NCBI GenBank assembly: GCA_010909165.1
Contig: MU008157.1
Span: 496,001 to 560,000, forward strand
Length of the DNA: 64,000 nt
Reading direction: 5' to 3'
Source: Anthoceros angustus
Taxonomy: Eukaryota; Streptophyta; Anthocerotopsida; Anthocerotales; Anthocerotaceae
The position numbers and the translations under genes are program-made. Positions 30,933 through 41,671 of this stretch are shown here, piece by piece. Below the pieces are notes generated by a model. It ran no database searches. It was not told the DNA's origin and was given only the letters and a program-made list of their open reading frames with translations. The first letter of the stretch is position 1, and every line of letters begins with the position of its first letter.

Positions 30933-31495
30933 TTGTTGTCTGCTATATCACTTTTATTATAAATATATAAAACAATGTATTTAAACAACACACATTCTTA
31001 CCCAACTGCACTATACCAGACTTAGTCTTCTCTTTTCGTGCTTCAAGAAATAAGATGACAAACCAGCGACTTGCATTGCCCAAAAAAACCGATCGGTCGA
31101 ACGACTGGCGCTCTCGTTTTTGGTTTGTTCCAAGAGTGTGGTCGGCCTGGATCGGAGCTGCCTATTTACAAGGCCACCTGCTGGATGGCAATGGGATCAC
31201 AGAAGAGGGGGCGAGCTCACTCGATGCTCGCACCACAAGCATACACCGACACTACTGACCTAATAATCTACGAAAACTTGCTTGCTCCTGCATTTCTGCA
31301 GACTGGATCGCTGTCGGGCACCTCATCATGATAATGAGTCCAAGAAGTTGGGCCGAGAACCGCTTGAACCGACCTTGAATCGGTTCTGCAACTGAATCGA
31401 GATCTGAAACTCGAGCACAGATGAGCCAGAATGGTGACTGAAAGGCATGCGTCATGTCGGGAAGGAATCGGGAAACCGCGCGCCATCCTGCTGCT
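30933..31495. other. Intergenic, 3' flank of EXORDIUM-like gene
   Basis: No gene or repeat recognised. Confidence 0.4.
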
Positions 31496-32580
31496 TCAAG
31501 GCGCCAATGCACAAGCCTGCGTCGCCGGATTCCACACCGCGGGAAGCAAAAACGTCCTCTTCTTGATCCCAATCGCATTGTAGGAAGCTCCAGTGCGGGC
31601 GTCCTTCTGCAAATCCCCCGGCCAGCCAGGAAACGCTCCCGGCCCGAAGTTCCCCGCGCACGCCGTGGCCGCCTCCAGCGGCAGCCGCCCGTCCCCCTGG
31701 TAGAACCCGTTTCCCAAGGGATTGGTAGCAGCTCCCGCCAGCACCGTGGCGATGTTGATCACCATCCCGTCCACCCCGACGTCGCCGTTGGGAGGCTGCA
31801 GCGGCTCGAAGTCTGGAGCTCCCGGGAACGATGGCCTGGCGAAGGGCCAGGCGCACATCCCCGGGCACTGCTTCCCCGCGTTCCCGACCCAGGCGTACGG
31901 CACCCGCACTTCCGCCTTCTCCTTCTCCTTATCCCCCGCCTCCACCTTCACGTAGCTGTGCGCGCCGCACGAAGAGACGCAGAAATCCTCCACCACCACG
32001 TCCTCGGCCGTGAGCAGGAGAAGCACGCTGTTCTCCGCTGCCGGGATGGCGCCGCTTTGTAGCGCCTTCTCCACCAGGATGCCGAGATCCGATCGCTTCA
32101 GCTTCTTTCCAAGCATCCGCGCCCCCCGGTCCTCGATCTGCCCCGCCAGCTCCAGCTCCGGCTCCACATCCGTCACCGTCACATCTTCCTCCCCTCGCAA
32201 TTTCTTCTTGTACCCGCTCACCAGACTCCACCACTCCCGCACCGTGGCCCCCGCCGTGACCTCCCGGCCCGGACACGGATCGGAGGAAATTCACGACCGT
32301 GTGCTTCTGCGGCTTGCTGAAGCTCCCGTACCAGAGGATGTAAACCTTCACGCCTCCCAGCACGGGCCCGCCGTGGTAATCAAGAAGGAGAGGCGCCTCC
32401 GGGACCAGCCCCAGGAGCTTGCGGCTAACGAACGCATGCCTCGGCCTCGGCCCTGGGCCAGCCCCCTCCTCCGCCGTCGGCTCCCTCTTTCTCAGAAGCC
32501 TCCCGCTCTCCGCCGGCGACACCGCCATAGCCAGCAGCAGCAGCAGCATCGCACACAGCCCCACCCTCAGCGCCGCCATG
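31496..32580 (-). CDS. EXORDIUM-like (phosphate-induced protein 1 family), frameshifted
   Basis: Secreted plant cell-wall/apoplastic proteins linked to brassinosteroid- and carbon-dependent growth. Start Met at 32580 is followed by a clear signal peptide (Arg-Val then LCAMLLLLLAMAV, ending near AES). The N-terminal part continues with LLDYHGGPVLGGVKVYILWY and SFSKPQKHTVVNFLRSVSG. The rest is in another frame from about 32285: VREWWSLVSGYKKK, then a Cys-rich CVSSCGAHSY, AWVGNAGKQCPGMCAWPF, VDGMVINIATVLAGAATNP and a C-terminal GNFGPGAFPGWPGDLQ. Family order and length (about 360 residues) are complete, so a single one-base indel between about 32262 and 32290, in a G/C-rich run, separates the halves. 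It may be a sequence error or a recent pseudogene. No introns, as usual for the family. Confidence 0.85.
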
Positions 32581-33306
32581 ACGATGCGGTGGATGGACAC
32601 AGCATACGGCAATTCCTCTTGCTTGCAGGAGCGTGTGAGCTCTGACAAGCCTGATGGAATTGGTGGAAGAAGTCCGCAGAATCGCGCACAGCGAGAGGAA
32701 TGGAATGAGAGGGAGCGGGAGGAAGATGCAGTTTAATGCAGCGCGAGGCGAGCGAGTCGACTCCAAGAAGAGCGGATCGTGAAGCTTCGCAAAACCAGGT
32801 GGAATGGCTGCCATCGCCGGCTCCGGCCCCGGCCGAGGGGGCAAGGGGTTTATGGAATTACAGGACGCAGTATTCGCTGTTGCGATTGCGCGCGATTCGG
32901 TGGCGCGTGAGGATTTCCGACCGGGCGCGGAAATGATTGTGCCCTACGCTGGCGTGCGCTGGCAAAGCACACCCGTCAGGGCAGCAAAACGACAAACGTT
33001 AACTCAACCTACCGTTGACCTACTGTAACCCCGTGGCGTAACCCCAGCATGCCTGACGTTTCGTTCGGGTTTCTTTCCTTCAACATGGAAGCGTTTCGGG
33101 TTCACCATACATGCCATGTGAGTCCTTCTACCAAGACAGACACATGTACAGACGTAGCACATGAGCGAAGACTCGGAGCTAGGCGGAGACATGCAAATGC
33201 TCTGTCATGCTTTGTCCTGTGTATGCTTCCGCTGTGGAACAAGAATCGCGAAATCCTGCACACATTTTCGACAGATTATTGCATGTGGGTTCCCTGGAAT
33301 GTGTGT
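32581..33306. other. Upstream of EXORDIUM-like gene and 3' flank of PPR1
   Basis: Presumed promoter of the minus-strand EXORDIUM-like gene next to the gene; nothing else recognised. Confidence 0.4.
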
Positions 33307-36285
33307 TCAAGGGATCGCTCTTGTGTGCGGTAGGGACATAGGGTTTGCGTTTGTGTCAATGGATGGACTGTTTTGTGTGCTAGATAGTGGAACATGTTGC
33401 CCTTCCTTCACGCTGGGAAGGACATGTTGCAGCCGTGCTTGACTCTTGGGATGCTCCTTGTCCCCAGCCAGGAAGGTGTGCACCAGTCCGTCCATATCTG
33501 TCCACCAGCTTTGGCCCGGCTGCTTCCATGCTCTGATTTTCTTTCTCCTGGCCTGCATTTCCTGTCCCTGCTCCCACAGCTGGGCAGTGCTGTATAAGCT
33601 TGACATCAACACGTATGATGCGGCGTCTTTGTGGTCTAGTGTCACTGCTTGGTTGAAAGCTTGGCGGCCCACCTCCACGTTGCTCCATTTTCGACAAGCA
33701 CCTAACAGGGTGCGCCAGACTGTGGCATCAGGTGGTACGGGCATCGTTGTTGCTAGAGTTAGTGCCTCGTCCAGTTGGCCGGCACGGCCCAGGAGATCCA
33801 CCATGCAGGTGTAGTGCTCCACTGCAGGGGTGATACCGTGGTGTTGTTTCATAGCCTCGAAGTACTGTCGGCCCTTGCTGACCAGCCCTGTATGACTGCA
33901 TACTGATAGTATGGCGAGGAATGTGATGGCATCTGGATGTGTGCCATCCCCTTTCATTTTGAGAACCAAGTCGAAGACCTGGTCGCTGGCTCCTTGGTGA
34001 CTGTATCCTGCGATTAGCGCATTCCAAGCGGAAGTGTCTCTTTTGGGCAATGCATCAAACACCTGCTGCGCATCGGCCATGCTCCCACACCTTCCATACA
34101 TGCTTATCAAACTGACAGCCACGGACACATCACCTTGAAGCTCCTGTGCCTCGATCTGGGCATGTAGCTGCCTTCCCAGGTGCAAAGCTGCAACATTTGC
34201 ACATGCTTGCAGGAGGCAGACAAATGTCATGGAATTGGGTACCGCGATGCCTTCGTCTTGCATAGCACTGTAAAGACGAATCGCTTCCTGCCCCATGCAG
34301 TGCTGGGAATAACCTGCAATTAGAGCCGTCCATGTTACCACATCCTTCTCACCGAGTTGGTCAAACATTCTTCGAGCATCCTCCAAGCTGCCACACTTTG
34401 TATACATGTTCACCAAACTGCTGGCAACAAAGATATCAGATTGATATCCTCGTTTCCTGATTTGTGCATGGAGAAGCTTTCCTTTCTCCAAAGCTGGGGT
34501 GCCCACACTTGCACATGCCTGCAGGAGGCACACACTTGTCATGGAATCGGGTATGGAGATGCCTTCTTCTTGCATAGCACTGTAAAGGCCAAGGGCTTCC
34601 TGCCCCCTGCCCTGCTGGGAATATCCTCCAATGAGAGCAGTCCACGTTACCACGTCTTTATGAGCAAGTCCGTCGAACACTCTATGAGCATCTTCCAAGC
34701 TGCCGCACTTTGCGTACATGTTCACCAAACTGTTGGCTACAAACACATCAGCCTGCTCTCCTCGTTCTCTAATTTGGGTATGAATCTGCCTCCCTTTCTC
34801 CAAAACCGAGGTGCCCAAACTTGCACATGCATGAAGGAGGCACACAAATGTCACGGAATTGGGGACAGCAATGCCTTCTTCTTGCATTGCACTGTAAAGC
34901 CGAAGGGCTTCCTGCCCCCTGCCCTGCTGGGAAAAACCTGCAATAAGAGCGGTCCACGACACCACATCTTTCTGACGAAGTCCCTCAAAGACTATCTGGG
35001 CGTCTTCTAGGCTGCCACACTTTGCATACATGTTTACCAAACTATTGGCTACAAACACATCAGCTTGGTACCCTCGGTCTCTGATTTGTGCATGAAGCTG
35101 CTTCCCCCTCCCCAATGCCAGGGTGCCCTCACTTGCACATGCCTGAAGGAGGCACACAAATGTCACAGCATTGGGTACAGCGATGCCTTCGTCTTGCATA
35201 TCACTGTAAAGACAAAGGGCTTCCTGTCCTCTGCCCTGCTGGGAATACCCTGCTATCATAGCATTCCATGTCACCACATCCTTTTGACCAAGTCCCTCGA
35301 ACACTCGTTGAGCCCCTTCCAAGCTGCCACACTTTGCATACATGTCCACCAAGCAACTACAAACGAACAAATCAGGCTCAACGCCAGAAGCCATCACATC
35401 AGCATGCACCTGCTGCCCAGCTATCAAATCTCGTGCCCTTGCACAAGCCTGAAGGGCTGCCACAAAGACATGGCCATCTGGCTTCACACCTGACCTGCGC
35501 ATCCGATGATACAGCTCTATGGCCTCCTTGTCCTGCCCCTGTTGAACATGCGCAGAAATTATGGAAGACCACATGAAGGCATCTGGCTTGCCAACTACGG
35601 TGAACACATCCATCGCGTCTTGCAAGCTGCCATGAGACGCATACATTCGCAGGATATGATTGCCCAGGAAAGTGTCCGACTGGTATCCCTGTCTTACAGT
35701 GAGAGCATGGACCCGACGACCCAGCACAAAATCCTTCTTACCCACGCATCTCTTCAGCACATTGTAGAAAAGAGCATTGGGAATGCAACAGTCAGTCTGC
35801 ACTAAAACTCCCAATGCCTCAACAGCCTCAGTCACATGACCACGATGACAAAGCTGGCTCACGGTTTCAGCCGTTAAGCCCGTGTGCCATCCAGTGGGTC
35901 CGCGAGGGTAAGGGTCATCCGGCAATTCACGAGGACCCATCTCCTGGAGCTCCTCATGCTGGAATGTGATTTCACATCCTCTGGGACGGTCTGGGTCTCT
36001 TGCGCCGGTGGTGCAATTCGTGGCTTCCTTGTTTGCCGACGCTTGCTTCCTCGAAGACAGGCGAGCGGGAGCTCTTCCAGGTAACCCATCACCTTGCTGA
36101 GTCCAGGGAAACGATCCCCACAAGAAGTCCTGGTGCCCTTTGCATGACTCAATTCCCATGCTCGTCGCAACCATAGAGCTACATGAAACTGAGCCGATAC
36201 CTATACATGCTGGGCACTGGCCAGCCCTGTCACATGGCTCTCCCATACCTATACATACATGCTGGGCATGCTTGAAGATCATCAC
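33307..36285 (-). CDS. PLS-class PPR protein ending in an E/E+ domain (PPR1)
   Basis: PLS-class PPR proteins bind single-stranded RNA in plastids or mitochondria and guide C-to-U editing. This 992-residue intronless protein begins with a region of about 130 residues without repeats, then six L-S-P triplets. Each has a KCGSLEDAQ-type S motif, KDVVTWTALIAGYSQQGRGQ (P) and VTFVCLLQACAS (L). The end, near residue 900-950, is the E domain: AASYVLMSSLYSTAQLWEQG and PGQSWWTD, then VHTFLAGDKEHPKS. It stops about 45 residues later without the DYW deaminase, so an editing role would need a partner in trans. Repeats 2-4 are almost identical to each other. Starts 174 bp from the alternative first exon of the divergent L18a-like gene. 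The next Met choices lie within 40 residues. Confidence 0.92.
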   Translation of the reverse strand: MMIFKHAQHVCIGMGEPCDRAGQCPACIGIGSVSCSSMVATSMGIESCKGHQDFLWGSFPWTQQGDGLPGRAPARLSSRKQASANKEATNCTTGARDPDRPRGCEITFQHEELQEMGPRELPDDPYPRGPTGWHTGLTAETVSQLCHRGHVTEAVEALGVLVQTDCCIPNALFYNVLKRCVGKKDFVLGRRVHALTVRQGYQSDTFLGNHILRMYASHGSLQDAMDVFTVVGKPDAFMWSSIISAHVQQGQDKEAIELYHRMRRSGVKPDGHVFVAALQACARARDLIAGQQVHADVMASGVEPDLFVCSCLVDMYAKCGSLEGAQRVFEGLGQKDVVTWNAMIAGYSQQGRGQEALCLYSDMQDEGIAVPNAVTFVCLLQACASEGTLALGRGKQLHAQIRDRGYQADVFVANSLVNMYAKCGSLEDAQIVFEGLRQKDVVSWTALIAGFSQQGRGQEALRLYSAMQEEGIAVPNSVTFVCLLHACASLGTSVLEKGRQIHTQIRERGEQADVFVANSLVNMYAKCGSLEDAHRVFDGLAHKDVVTWTALIGGYSQQGRGQEALGLYSAMQEEGISIPDSMTSVCLLQACASVGTPALEKGKLLHAQIRKRGYQSDIFVASSLVNMYTKCGSLEDARRMFDQLGEKDVVTWTALIAGYSQHCMGQEAIRLYSAMQDEGIAVPNSMTFVCLLQACANVAALHLGRQLHAQIEAQELQGDVSVAVSLISMYGRCGSMADAQQVFDALPKRDTSAWNALIAGYSHQGASDQVFDLVLKMKGDGTHPDAITFLAILSVCSHTGLVSKGRQYFEAMKQHHGITPAVEHYTCMVDLLGRAGQLDEALTLATTMPVPPDATVWRTLLGACRKWSNVEVGRQAFNQAVTLDHKDAASYVLMSSLYSTAQLWEQGQEMQARRKKIRAWKQPGQSWWTDMDGLVHTFLAGDKEHPKSQARLQHVLPSVKEGQHVPLSSTQNSPSIDTNANPMSLPHTRAIP

Positions 36286-36458
36286 TGTGGTAAATGTAAG
36301 AATTATGAGATGACAACTAGACTAATGAGATTTTTTGCAAAGGCCAGAGCTATAAAGGCCAGTCCCGACGTGAGGGGCGAGGGAGGACGGTGTTGACCGG
36401 GATAGCCTCCTCTGCAGCAGCTGGCTCAAGGGACAGGAGTGTTTGATCTTCATTGGCC
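36286..36458. promoter_or_regulatory. Divergent promoter region PPR1 / L18a-like
   Basis: Only 173 bp separate the PPR1 start codon (minus) from the first L18a-like exon 1 (plus), so the two genes probably share a bidirectional promoter. No specific element is identified. Confidence 0.5.
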
Positions 36459-36588
36459 ATGACGGCAGGCAACGAGGAAGGCGGTAGCGGCGAACACCGT
36501 GTGGAGGTGCCGTCCTACTACGGCACCTTTCAGGATCAACCCAACTATCCGCAGCCAGTGGCCCCCGGCCAGTATCACAAGGGCCAAG
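36459..36588 (+). other. Alternative or duplicated first exon of L18a-like gene
   Basis: It encodes a Met-Thr-Ala-Gly start then SYYGTFQDQPNYPQPV, parallel to the main first exon at 36825. It ends in the same phase (AAG then GTTGTTTGCTGCACCC, which matches the donor side of the other exon). It could splice in frame to the exon at 37143, so it is either an alternative first exon or a partial duplicate. Confidence 0.7.
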
Positions 36589-36824
36589 GTTGTTTGCTGC
36601 ACCCATCTCCAAGATCCCCAGTAGGCAGATGACATGGAATCAGTCGTGTCCGGTTTACCTGATGTGCTGGGCCTCATGCCGCATTTCGGAAGTTTTTAGG
36701 ACATGTTTTTCTTAGCACGCTCGATTTTGACGGAGGTATAGCAGACTCTAGCTGCTCCTAGGCATTGTGGCAGCTGGAGATCTGGGGAGATAGCACTTTG
36801 AAGCTTGTTGACGTCCCGAACTGG

Positions 36825-37683
36825 ATGGCCATGACGGCAGGGCAAGGCGGAAGCGGAGATTACTACGGGACCTTCCAGGATCAGCCCAACTATCCGCAAC
36901 CGGTGCCGCCCAGCCAGCAGCCTCACTACCCGTACCCTTCACATCAGCGTGGTGGTGGCTACCACCAGGTTCCAGGTTGTTGCCTGCACCCACCCTCAGC
37001 AGGAAAGACATCTCTTTGCTCAACCTGGATGTGCTAGTGCCCCTTTTTGGTTTCTTCTAATATATGATCTCCCAGCTAAGCTCAGATGTGTGGGGAAAAG
37101 CTCGTGGAAGCGTGTCGTGAGGCTGACTAGGCTGCGTTGCAGGCTACCCGTCTGGCGAGCTTGGAGAGTATGTTCAGGACAATCCACTTCCCTTTTGTGG
37201 TCTCGGATTTGGCTGGTTCTTGTAAGGCTTCATCCACTGGGTGCCACCTGAGTTGCACAGTGCTTTCTGCTTTCTTTGGTGTTCCTTGTGAGCTCGCAAT
37301 TTTTTTTCTAGATTGTTCGCCATCACTCTGACGCGTAGTTTTGTGAATTCCAAGGTTCATTCTCGGCTTCTTCTGCGTGATTCCTTGGTACATAGGAGCT
37401 TTCGTTCATTGCTGCTTGCAGCATGATTACCGGGAAAAGAATGGGCTTCTGGCATGCCTCATTATTGTAAGTTTACCGATCTGTTACGGCCGTCCTACGC
37501 ACTTGCTGTTGTCCGTGTGCACTTCTTTTTTTTTTTTGCGCGGCTCAAAGCTCATTGCGGAGCCGTAGTATATTCGTGGAGTTTGAAAGCTTCAATAAGC
37601 TTTGTGGTTTCGCCTGTTGATGGCAGGCTGTGATATTCACGTTTTTCGGGCCGGGTCTATCTAAGGGCTTAAATATGTGGTGA
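36825..37683 (+). CDS. 60S ribosomal protein L18a-like membrane protein, 4 exons
   Basis: Plant proteins annotated as L18a-like are small membrane proteins, not ribosomal L18a itself; they have a Pro-rich N-terminus and two C-terminal hydrophobic segments. Exons 36825-36975, 37143-37221, 37355-37466 and 37627-37683 join in phase to 132 residues. Seen in order: YYGTFQDQPNYPQPVPP, GYHQVPGYPSGE, the conserved LPFCGLGFGWFL, then FILGFFCVIPWYIGAFVHCC with the DYRE motif and LLACLIIAVIFTFFG, ending in Trp before TGA. The last exon was chosen over read-through because it restores the family C-terminus. Function is poorly defined; the family is reported as interacting with stress and immune factors. 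Confidence 0.88.
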
Positions 37684-38070
37684 TGTTGCCTTGGAAGCAG
37701 CACTTTGTGTTGCCTTGGAAGCAGCACTTTAGCGTTTGTGTTTTCAGCATACCTCGCTGCTGTCGAAAGCCTGGTGCGAAGTGTGTATAATTTGAAGTAG
37801 GTCATCGCTTTGATTGAACCTGTTGTTTGCCCTTTGCAATGTATTGTTCTTGAATCAATAAATAAGTAGCAACGTCATAGGTGTTGGGTTTGCGTTGTGA
37901 AGCATTTACATTTCACTTTTTGAACGGGCGCTGCACAATGTAATAAAAAGATTAATGTTAATACTCGACGACTCCTTTCAGCTTCAACATTGGCCTCAGG
38001 CATAGAGGTGCAGAGAATCGACGCTGTGTCATTTCGAACGATAAAAGTTTCATTCACTTCGGAGACGTAA
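37684..38070. other. Intergenic
   Basis: Contains a 3'-flank AATAAATAAGT (about 37857), which may serve as polyadenylation signal for the L18a-like gene, and a two-copy GTTGCCTTGGAAGCAGCACTTT repeat at about 37685-37730. No gene. Confidence 0.4.
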
Positions 38071-38733
38071 ATGGGTCGTCCAATGTGCGAACGCTGCAGG
38101 AGGCCTGAGTCTGCGTGCCTGTGCGAGGAGCTGCCGCGGGAGCCGGTCCACACGGAGGTGACACAGGTGGTGGTGCTACAGCACCCGCACGAGCAGCGGC
38201 ACAAGCTCTCCACGGCGCCTCTCCTGCCGGCCTGCTTGGCCCGCTGCCACCTCCTGGTCGGCCGCCGATTCGCTCCGGGGCTGCTCCCTCTCCTCGATGC
38301 TCTGGCTGCGACGGCAGCTGCCACACGGCCTCATGTGCTGCTGCTCTTTCCTTCAGCAGGAGCCGCCGACCTGCAGCAATGGAACACCGTCAACAGGACA
38401 GGCAGCAGCGGTAGCCGCGACGTCGTCCTCCTGCTGGTCGACGGGACCTGGAAGCACGCCAAGGAGATGATCAAGGCCAGCATGCCGTTCCTGGCCAGCT
38501 TCGTGGTTCCAGTCTGCTTTCCTCACGACGTCCGCAAGCAGGGGCTCGGCAAGGGAGATGATCTAATTCTGAGGAAGGAGCCGTACGCTGGTTGCATCAG
38601 CACTCTAGAGGCTGTGGCGCGGGCGCTGGCCTGCTTGGAGTCCAATGGCTCGGAAATTCAAGAGAAGCTGCTGTCCGTCTTGCGCAAAATGGTTGCTATC
38701 CAAGCAAGTTACACTCCTCAGCAGCATCGCTGA
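38071..38733 (+). CDS. DTW-domain protein, tRNA-uridine aminocarboxypropyltransferase-like
   Basis: DTW/TapT family enzymes use S-adenosylmethionine to make acp3U in tRNA; the plant and animal DTWD2 branch has this size. The 220-residue intronless protein starts with a zinc-binding CERC...CLC (residues 6-19). It then has PHEQRHKLSTAPLL (conserved EQRHKLSTA core), LLVDGTW (the DTW/DGTW signature, about 126-132) and LRKEPYAGCISTLEA (conserved S/T-LE end). All signature boxes are intact. The stop is 57 bp from the stop of the Clp gene on the other strand, so the two are tail to tail. A Leu-rich Ala-rich central stretch is longer than in bacterial TapT. Confidence 0.9.
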   Translation: MGRPMCERCRRPESACLCEELPREPVHTEVTQVVVLQHPHEQRHKLSTAPLLPACLARCHLLVGRRFAPGLLPLLDALAATAAATRPHVLLLFPSAGAADLQQWNTVNRTGSSGSRDVVLLLVDGTWKHAKEMIKASMPFLASFVVPVCFPHDVRKQGLGKGDDLILRKEPYAGCISTLEAVARALACLESNGSEIQEKLLSVLRKMVAIQASYTPQQHR

Positions 38734-38790
38734 TTATAAGACTTGTAGCATGCAAGTGACTGTACGTGCTTGAAGAACCACTTGATCCCG

Positions 38791-41671
38791 CTATCCTAAG
38801 AGCTGCTGCAGTTGATCGATGTCATTGAGGAGAATCAGACTGCCATCGGCATCCACATCTATTATGGCAGAGTCGCCTTCTTTGATCTGCCCTGCCAGCA
38901 TCCTCTCTGCCACGCCGTCTTCCAGGAGTCTCATGATTGCTCGTCTTAGTGACCTGGCACCATAGCTGGCGCTGTAGCCTTCCTCCACAACATAGTCCCG
39001 AAACCTTTCTGTTACTCGGAGCCCGATTCCCATTTTCTGTAGTCGCTCGAATACGTCTTTTAGCATGATGTCCGCGATTTCCTTGGCTTCGCATTTCGTG
39101 AGCTGCTTGAATACGATGATCTCATCCAGCCTGTTCAGGAACTCTGGCCTGAAGTGATGCTTCAGCTCCACGTCCACCAAGCTCTTCATTCTGGTGTAAC
39201 TGTGGCCAGCAGCCCGCTCTATCACAGTGCTACCAAGGTTGGAAGTCATGATCTGCAGAGTGTTTTTGAAGTCCACTGTCCTACCCTGGCTGTCTGTCAG
39301 TCTCCCATCGTCCAAAATCTGAAGCATCATGTTGAAAACATCAGGATGAGCTTTTTCAACCTCATCGAATAGCACCACTGTGTAAGGACGCCGGCGAACT
39401 GCCTCGGTTAGCTGACCACCGTCACCATATCCAGCATACCCTGGAGGTGATCCAATCAGCTTCGATACTGCGTGCTTCTCCATATACTCGCTCATGTCCA
39501 GCCTGATCATGGCATCCTCAGAACCAAAGTAATAGGATGCTAGAGCTTTAGCCAGCTCCGACTTGCCCACACCTGTGGGGCCACAAAAGATAAAACTAGC
39601 AATTGGGCGCTTTGGGTTCTTCAACCCCACACGGGCACGGCGTATTGCACGGCTAATGGCCTTCACAGCTTCATCTTGACCGATCACACGCTGGTGCAGA
39701 GTCTCTTCCATCTTGAGGAGCCTGTCCGACTCATCTGAGGATACCTTGTCAACTGGAATGCCGGTACAGGCACTTAATATTTGCTGAATATCACCCTCCG
39801 TCACTACAGGTCCAGTTTCAGCAGCATCCTGATCTGCCGACTTCTCACTCCTTCCTTCAGTCATGGAACCAATTTGTGCCATCATCTTAATCTCCCAATC
39901 CCGCAATTCTCCAGCCTGCATGATGAAGAAATATGACATCAATAAGCTTGAAACAACAAGCTACCATCATCATCATGCACAATCTTGTCAAGCACATGAT
40001 AGGTTTGCACACCTTCCAAAAGTCTTGGTCTCGTACTGCTTCATTCTTATCCTTCACTATCAGCTTCAACATCTTGTCACGCTCCTTCGCCTCTTCAGGG
40101 AGCTGAACATGCCAAGCAGTTCAAGGAACAACTTAGGCTAAGCGAGGATGGATCCCTTGCTCCAGCTACCTTCTATACGAAACTTATGAGCAAACATTCA
40201 CCTGAGAAAACCGTAGGCGTACACGGGAGCCAGCTTCATCCATGAGATCTATAGCCTTGTCAGGCAAGCACCTTTCACTGTCAACAGGCCAGGACAAGCA
40301 GTCAGTGCAAACGCTCCACAGAAAAACACCAGAACAGACAAAACACTGATACGAACCTGATATACTGATAAGAAAGTTGTGCTGCAGCTCCAAGTGCTCC
40401 ATCAGTGTACCGCACCTTGTGATGAATTTCATAGCGCTGCCGCAAGGCATGCAAGATCAAAACGGTTTCTGGAACCGAAGGCTCTGGCACTTGAACTGGC
40501 TGAAAACGCCGCTCCAATGCAGGATCTTTCTCAATGTACTTCCTATACTCATCCATGGTGGTAGCACCAATACACTGCAAAGCAGACGCTCAAAATGCAA
40601 ACCGGGATTGTAAGATCAGCTTCTGTGTGAGAGAAATATAGAGGATAGATGTTCAACACGATGGTCAGTATGCAGTACTTGGAGATCACCACGAGCAAGT
40701 GCTGGCTTCAAAATATTGGCAGCGTCCATAGACCCTTCGGCTGACCCAGCTCCAACCAGGGTATGAACCTCATCGATGACAAGAATAATATTGCCGGCTT
40801 GCCTAATCTCCTCAAGGAGTTTCTTAAGCCTTTCCTCAAATTCACCTCGATATGTCGTACCAGCGACAAGCAGCCCTAAGTCCAAACTCACGACCTGCAT
40901 TGAAGAACACGATGATCAAGCCAACATACACAACAAAAGGACCAACACAACAGCCAACGTGGACCAGTCCTACCTTTTTGCCCTCAATGGTCTCTGGCAC
41001 ATCCCCCGCGACTATTCGCTGGGCAAGGCCCTCAGCGATTGCTGTCTTTCCCACTCCAGGCTGCCCAACCAGACAAGGATTGTTTTTCCGTCTCCGGCTA
41101 AGAATTTGAGTCACCCTTTCAATCTCTGTTTGCCTTCCAACCACCGGGTCAAGCTTGCCCTGTTCAACATGCGAGCATGGTCAGAAGCCAGACAATTACA
41201 ACCTTCAGTCAAACAGGACGAACCAAAGCCCCAGAAGAAAGGGAAAGAGACAAACATCTTCTGCAAGCTTGGTCAGGTTAGTTCCGCACTGCTCTAGGGT
41301 TGAAACAGGCGGTGCAGCTTCACGAACAGACCAGAAATTCACCCATAGCTGACAGTTGGGATGACCTGCCACAGGATACAAGCAACAAGAGTCATGTCCG
41401 GCCAGCTGATGGACACGGCAAAGCTAATGAGGCAGGGAGACGTCTGTGGAAACATACGCTTTAATCCTGACTCCTCAGTTCTATCCTGGCACATCCCAGA
41501 AGACGACCAAGAGGCATTCGAGAAGCCCCTGACTTGATTGCCAAGACTGACGTTTCCTTCTGACAAGCATGCTGACGCTGCCCTCCTGGATACTTTGCAA
41601 CCTTGAAGCTCTGCATAGTGGGAATTCACAAGCCTTGCCAACAGCCCAGGTGAGCGCATCCTTCCTCCCAT
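38791..41671 (-). CDS. ClpC-like HSP100 AAA+ chaperone without N-domain, 8 exons
   Basis: Class I Clp/HSP100 unfoldase. Exons 41671-41458, 41365-41256, 41159-40974, 40894-40679, 40574-40357, 40277-40202, 40102-40013 and 39915-38791 join in phase to 744 residues (ClpC is about 920). Exon 1 encodes a basic Ser/Arg/Ala-rich presequence ([20 protein letters not shown], then VRGFSNASW), typical of organelle import. Then comes [20 protein letters not shown] directly before D1, so the two Clp-N repeats are absent. D1: GQPGVGKT and VIDEVH. A UVR-type linker ([18 protein letters not shown]) marks ClpC ancestry. D2: GPTGVGKS and LFDEVE. Between SNLGSTVIE and YTRMKSLV the ClpC insert with the GF loop that docks ClpP is missing. 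It therefore looks like a ClpP-independent unfoldase in mitochondria or plastids. Confidence 0.88.

Noticed and set aside
34357-35010. 217-codon plus-strand open frame over PPR1
   Set aside because: Antisense reading of the PPR triplets; it repeats with the same period as the PPR motifs.
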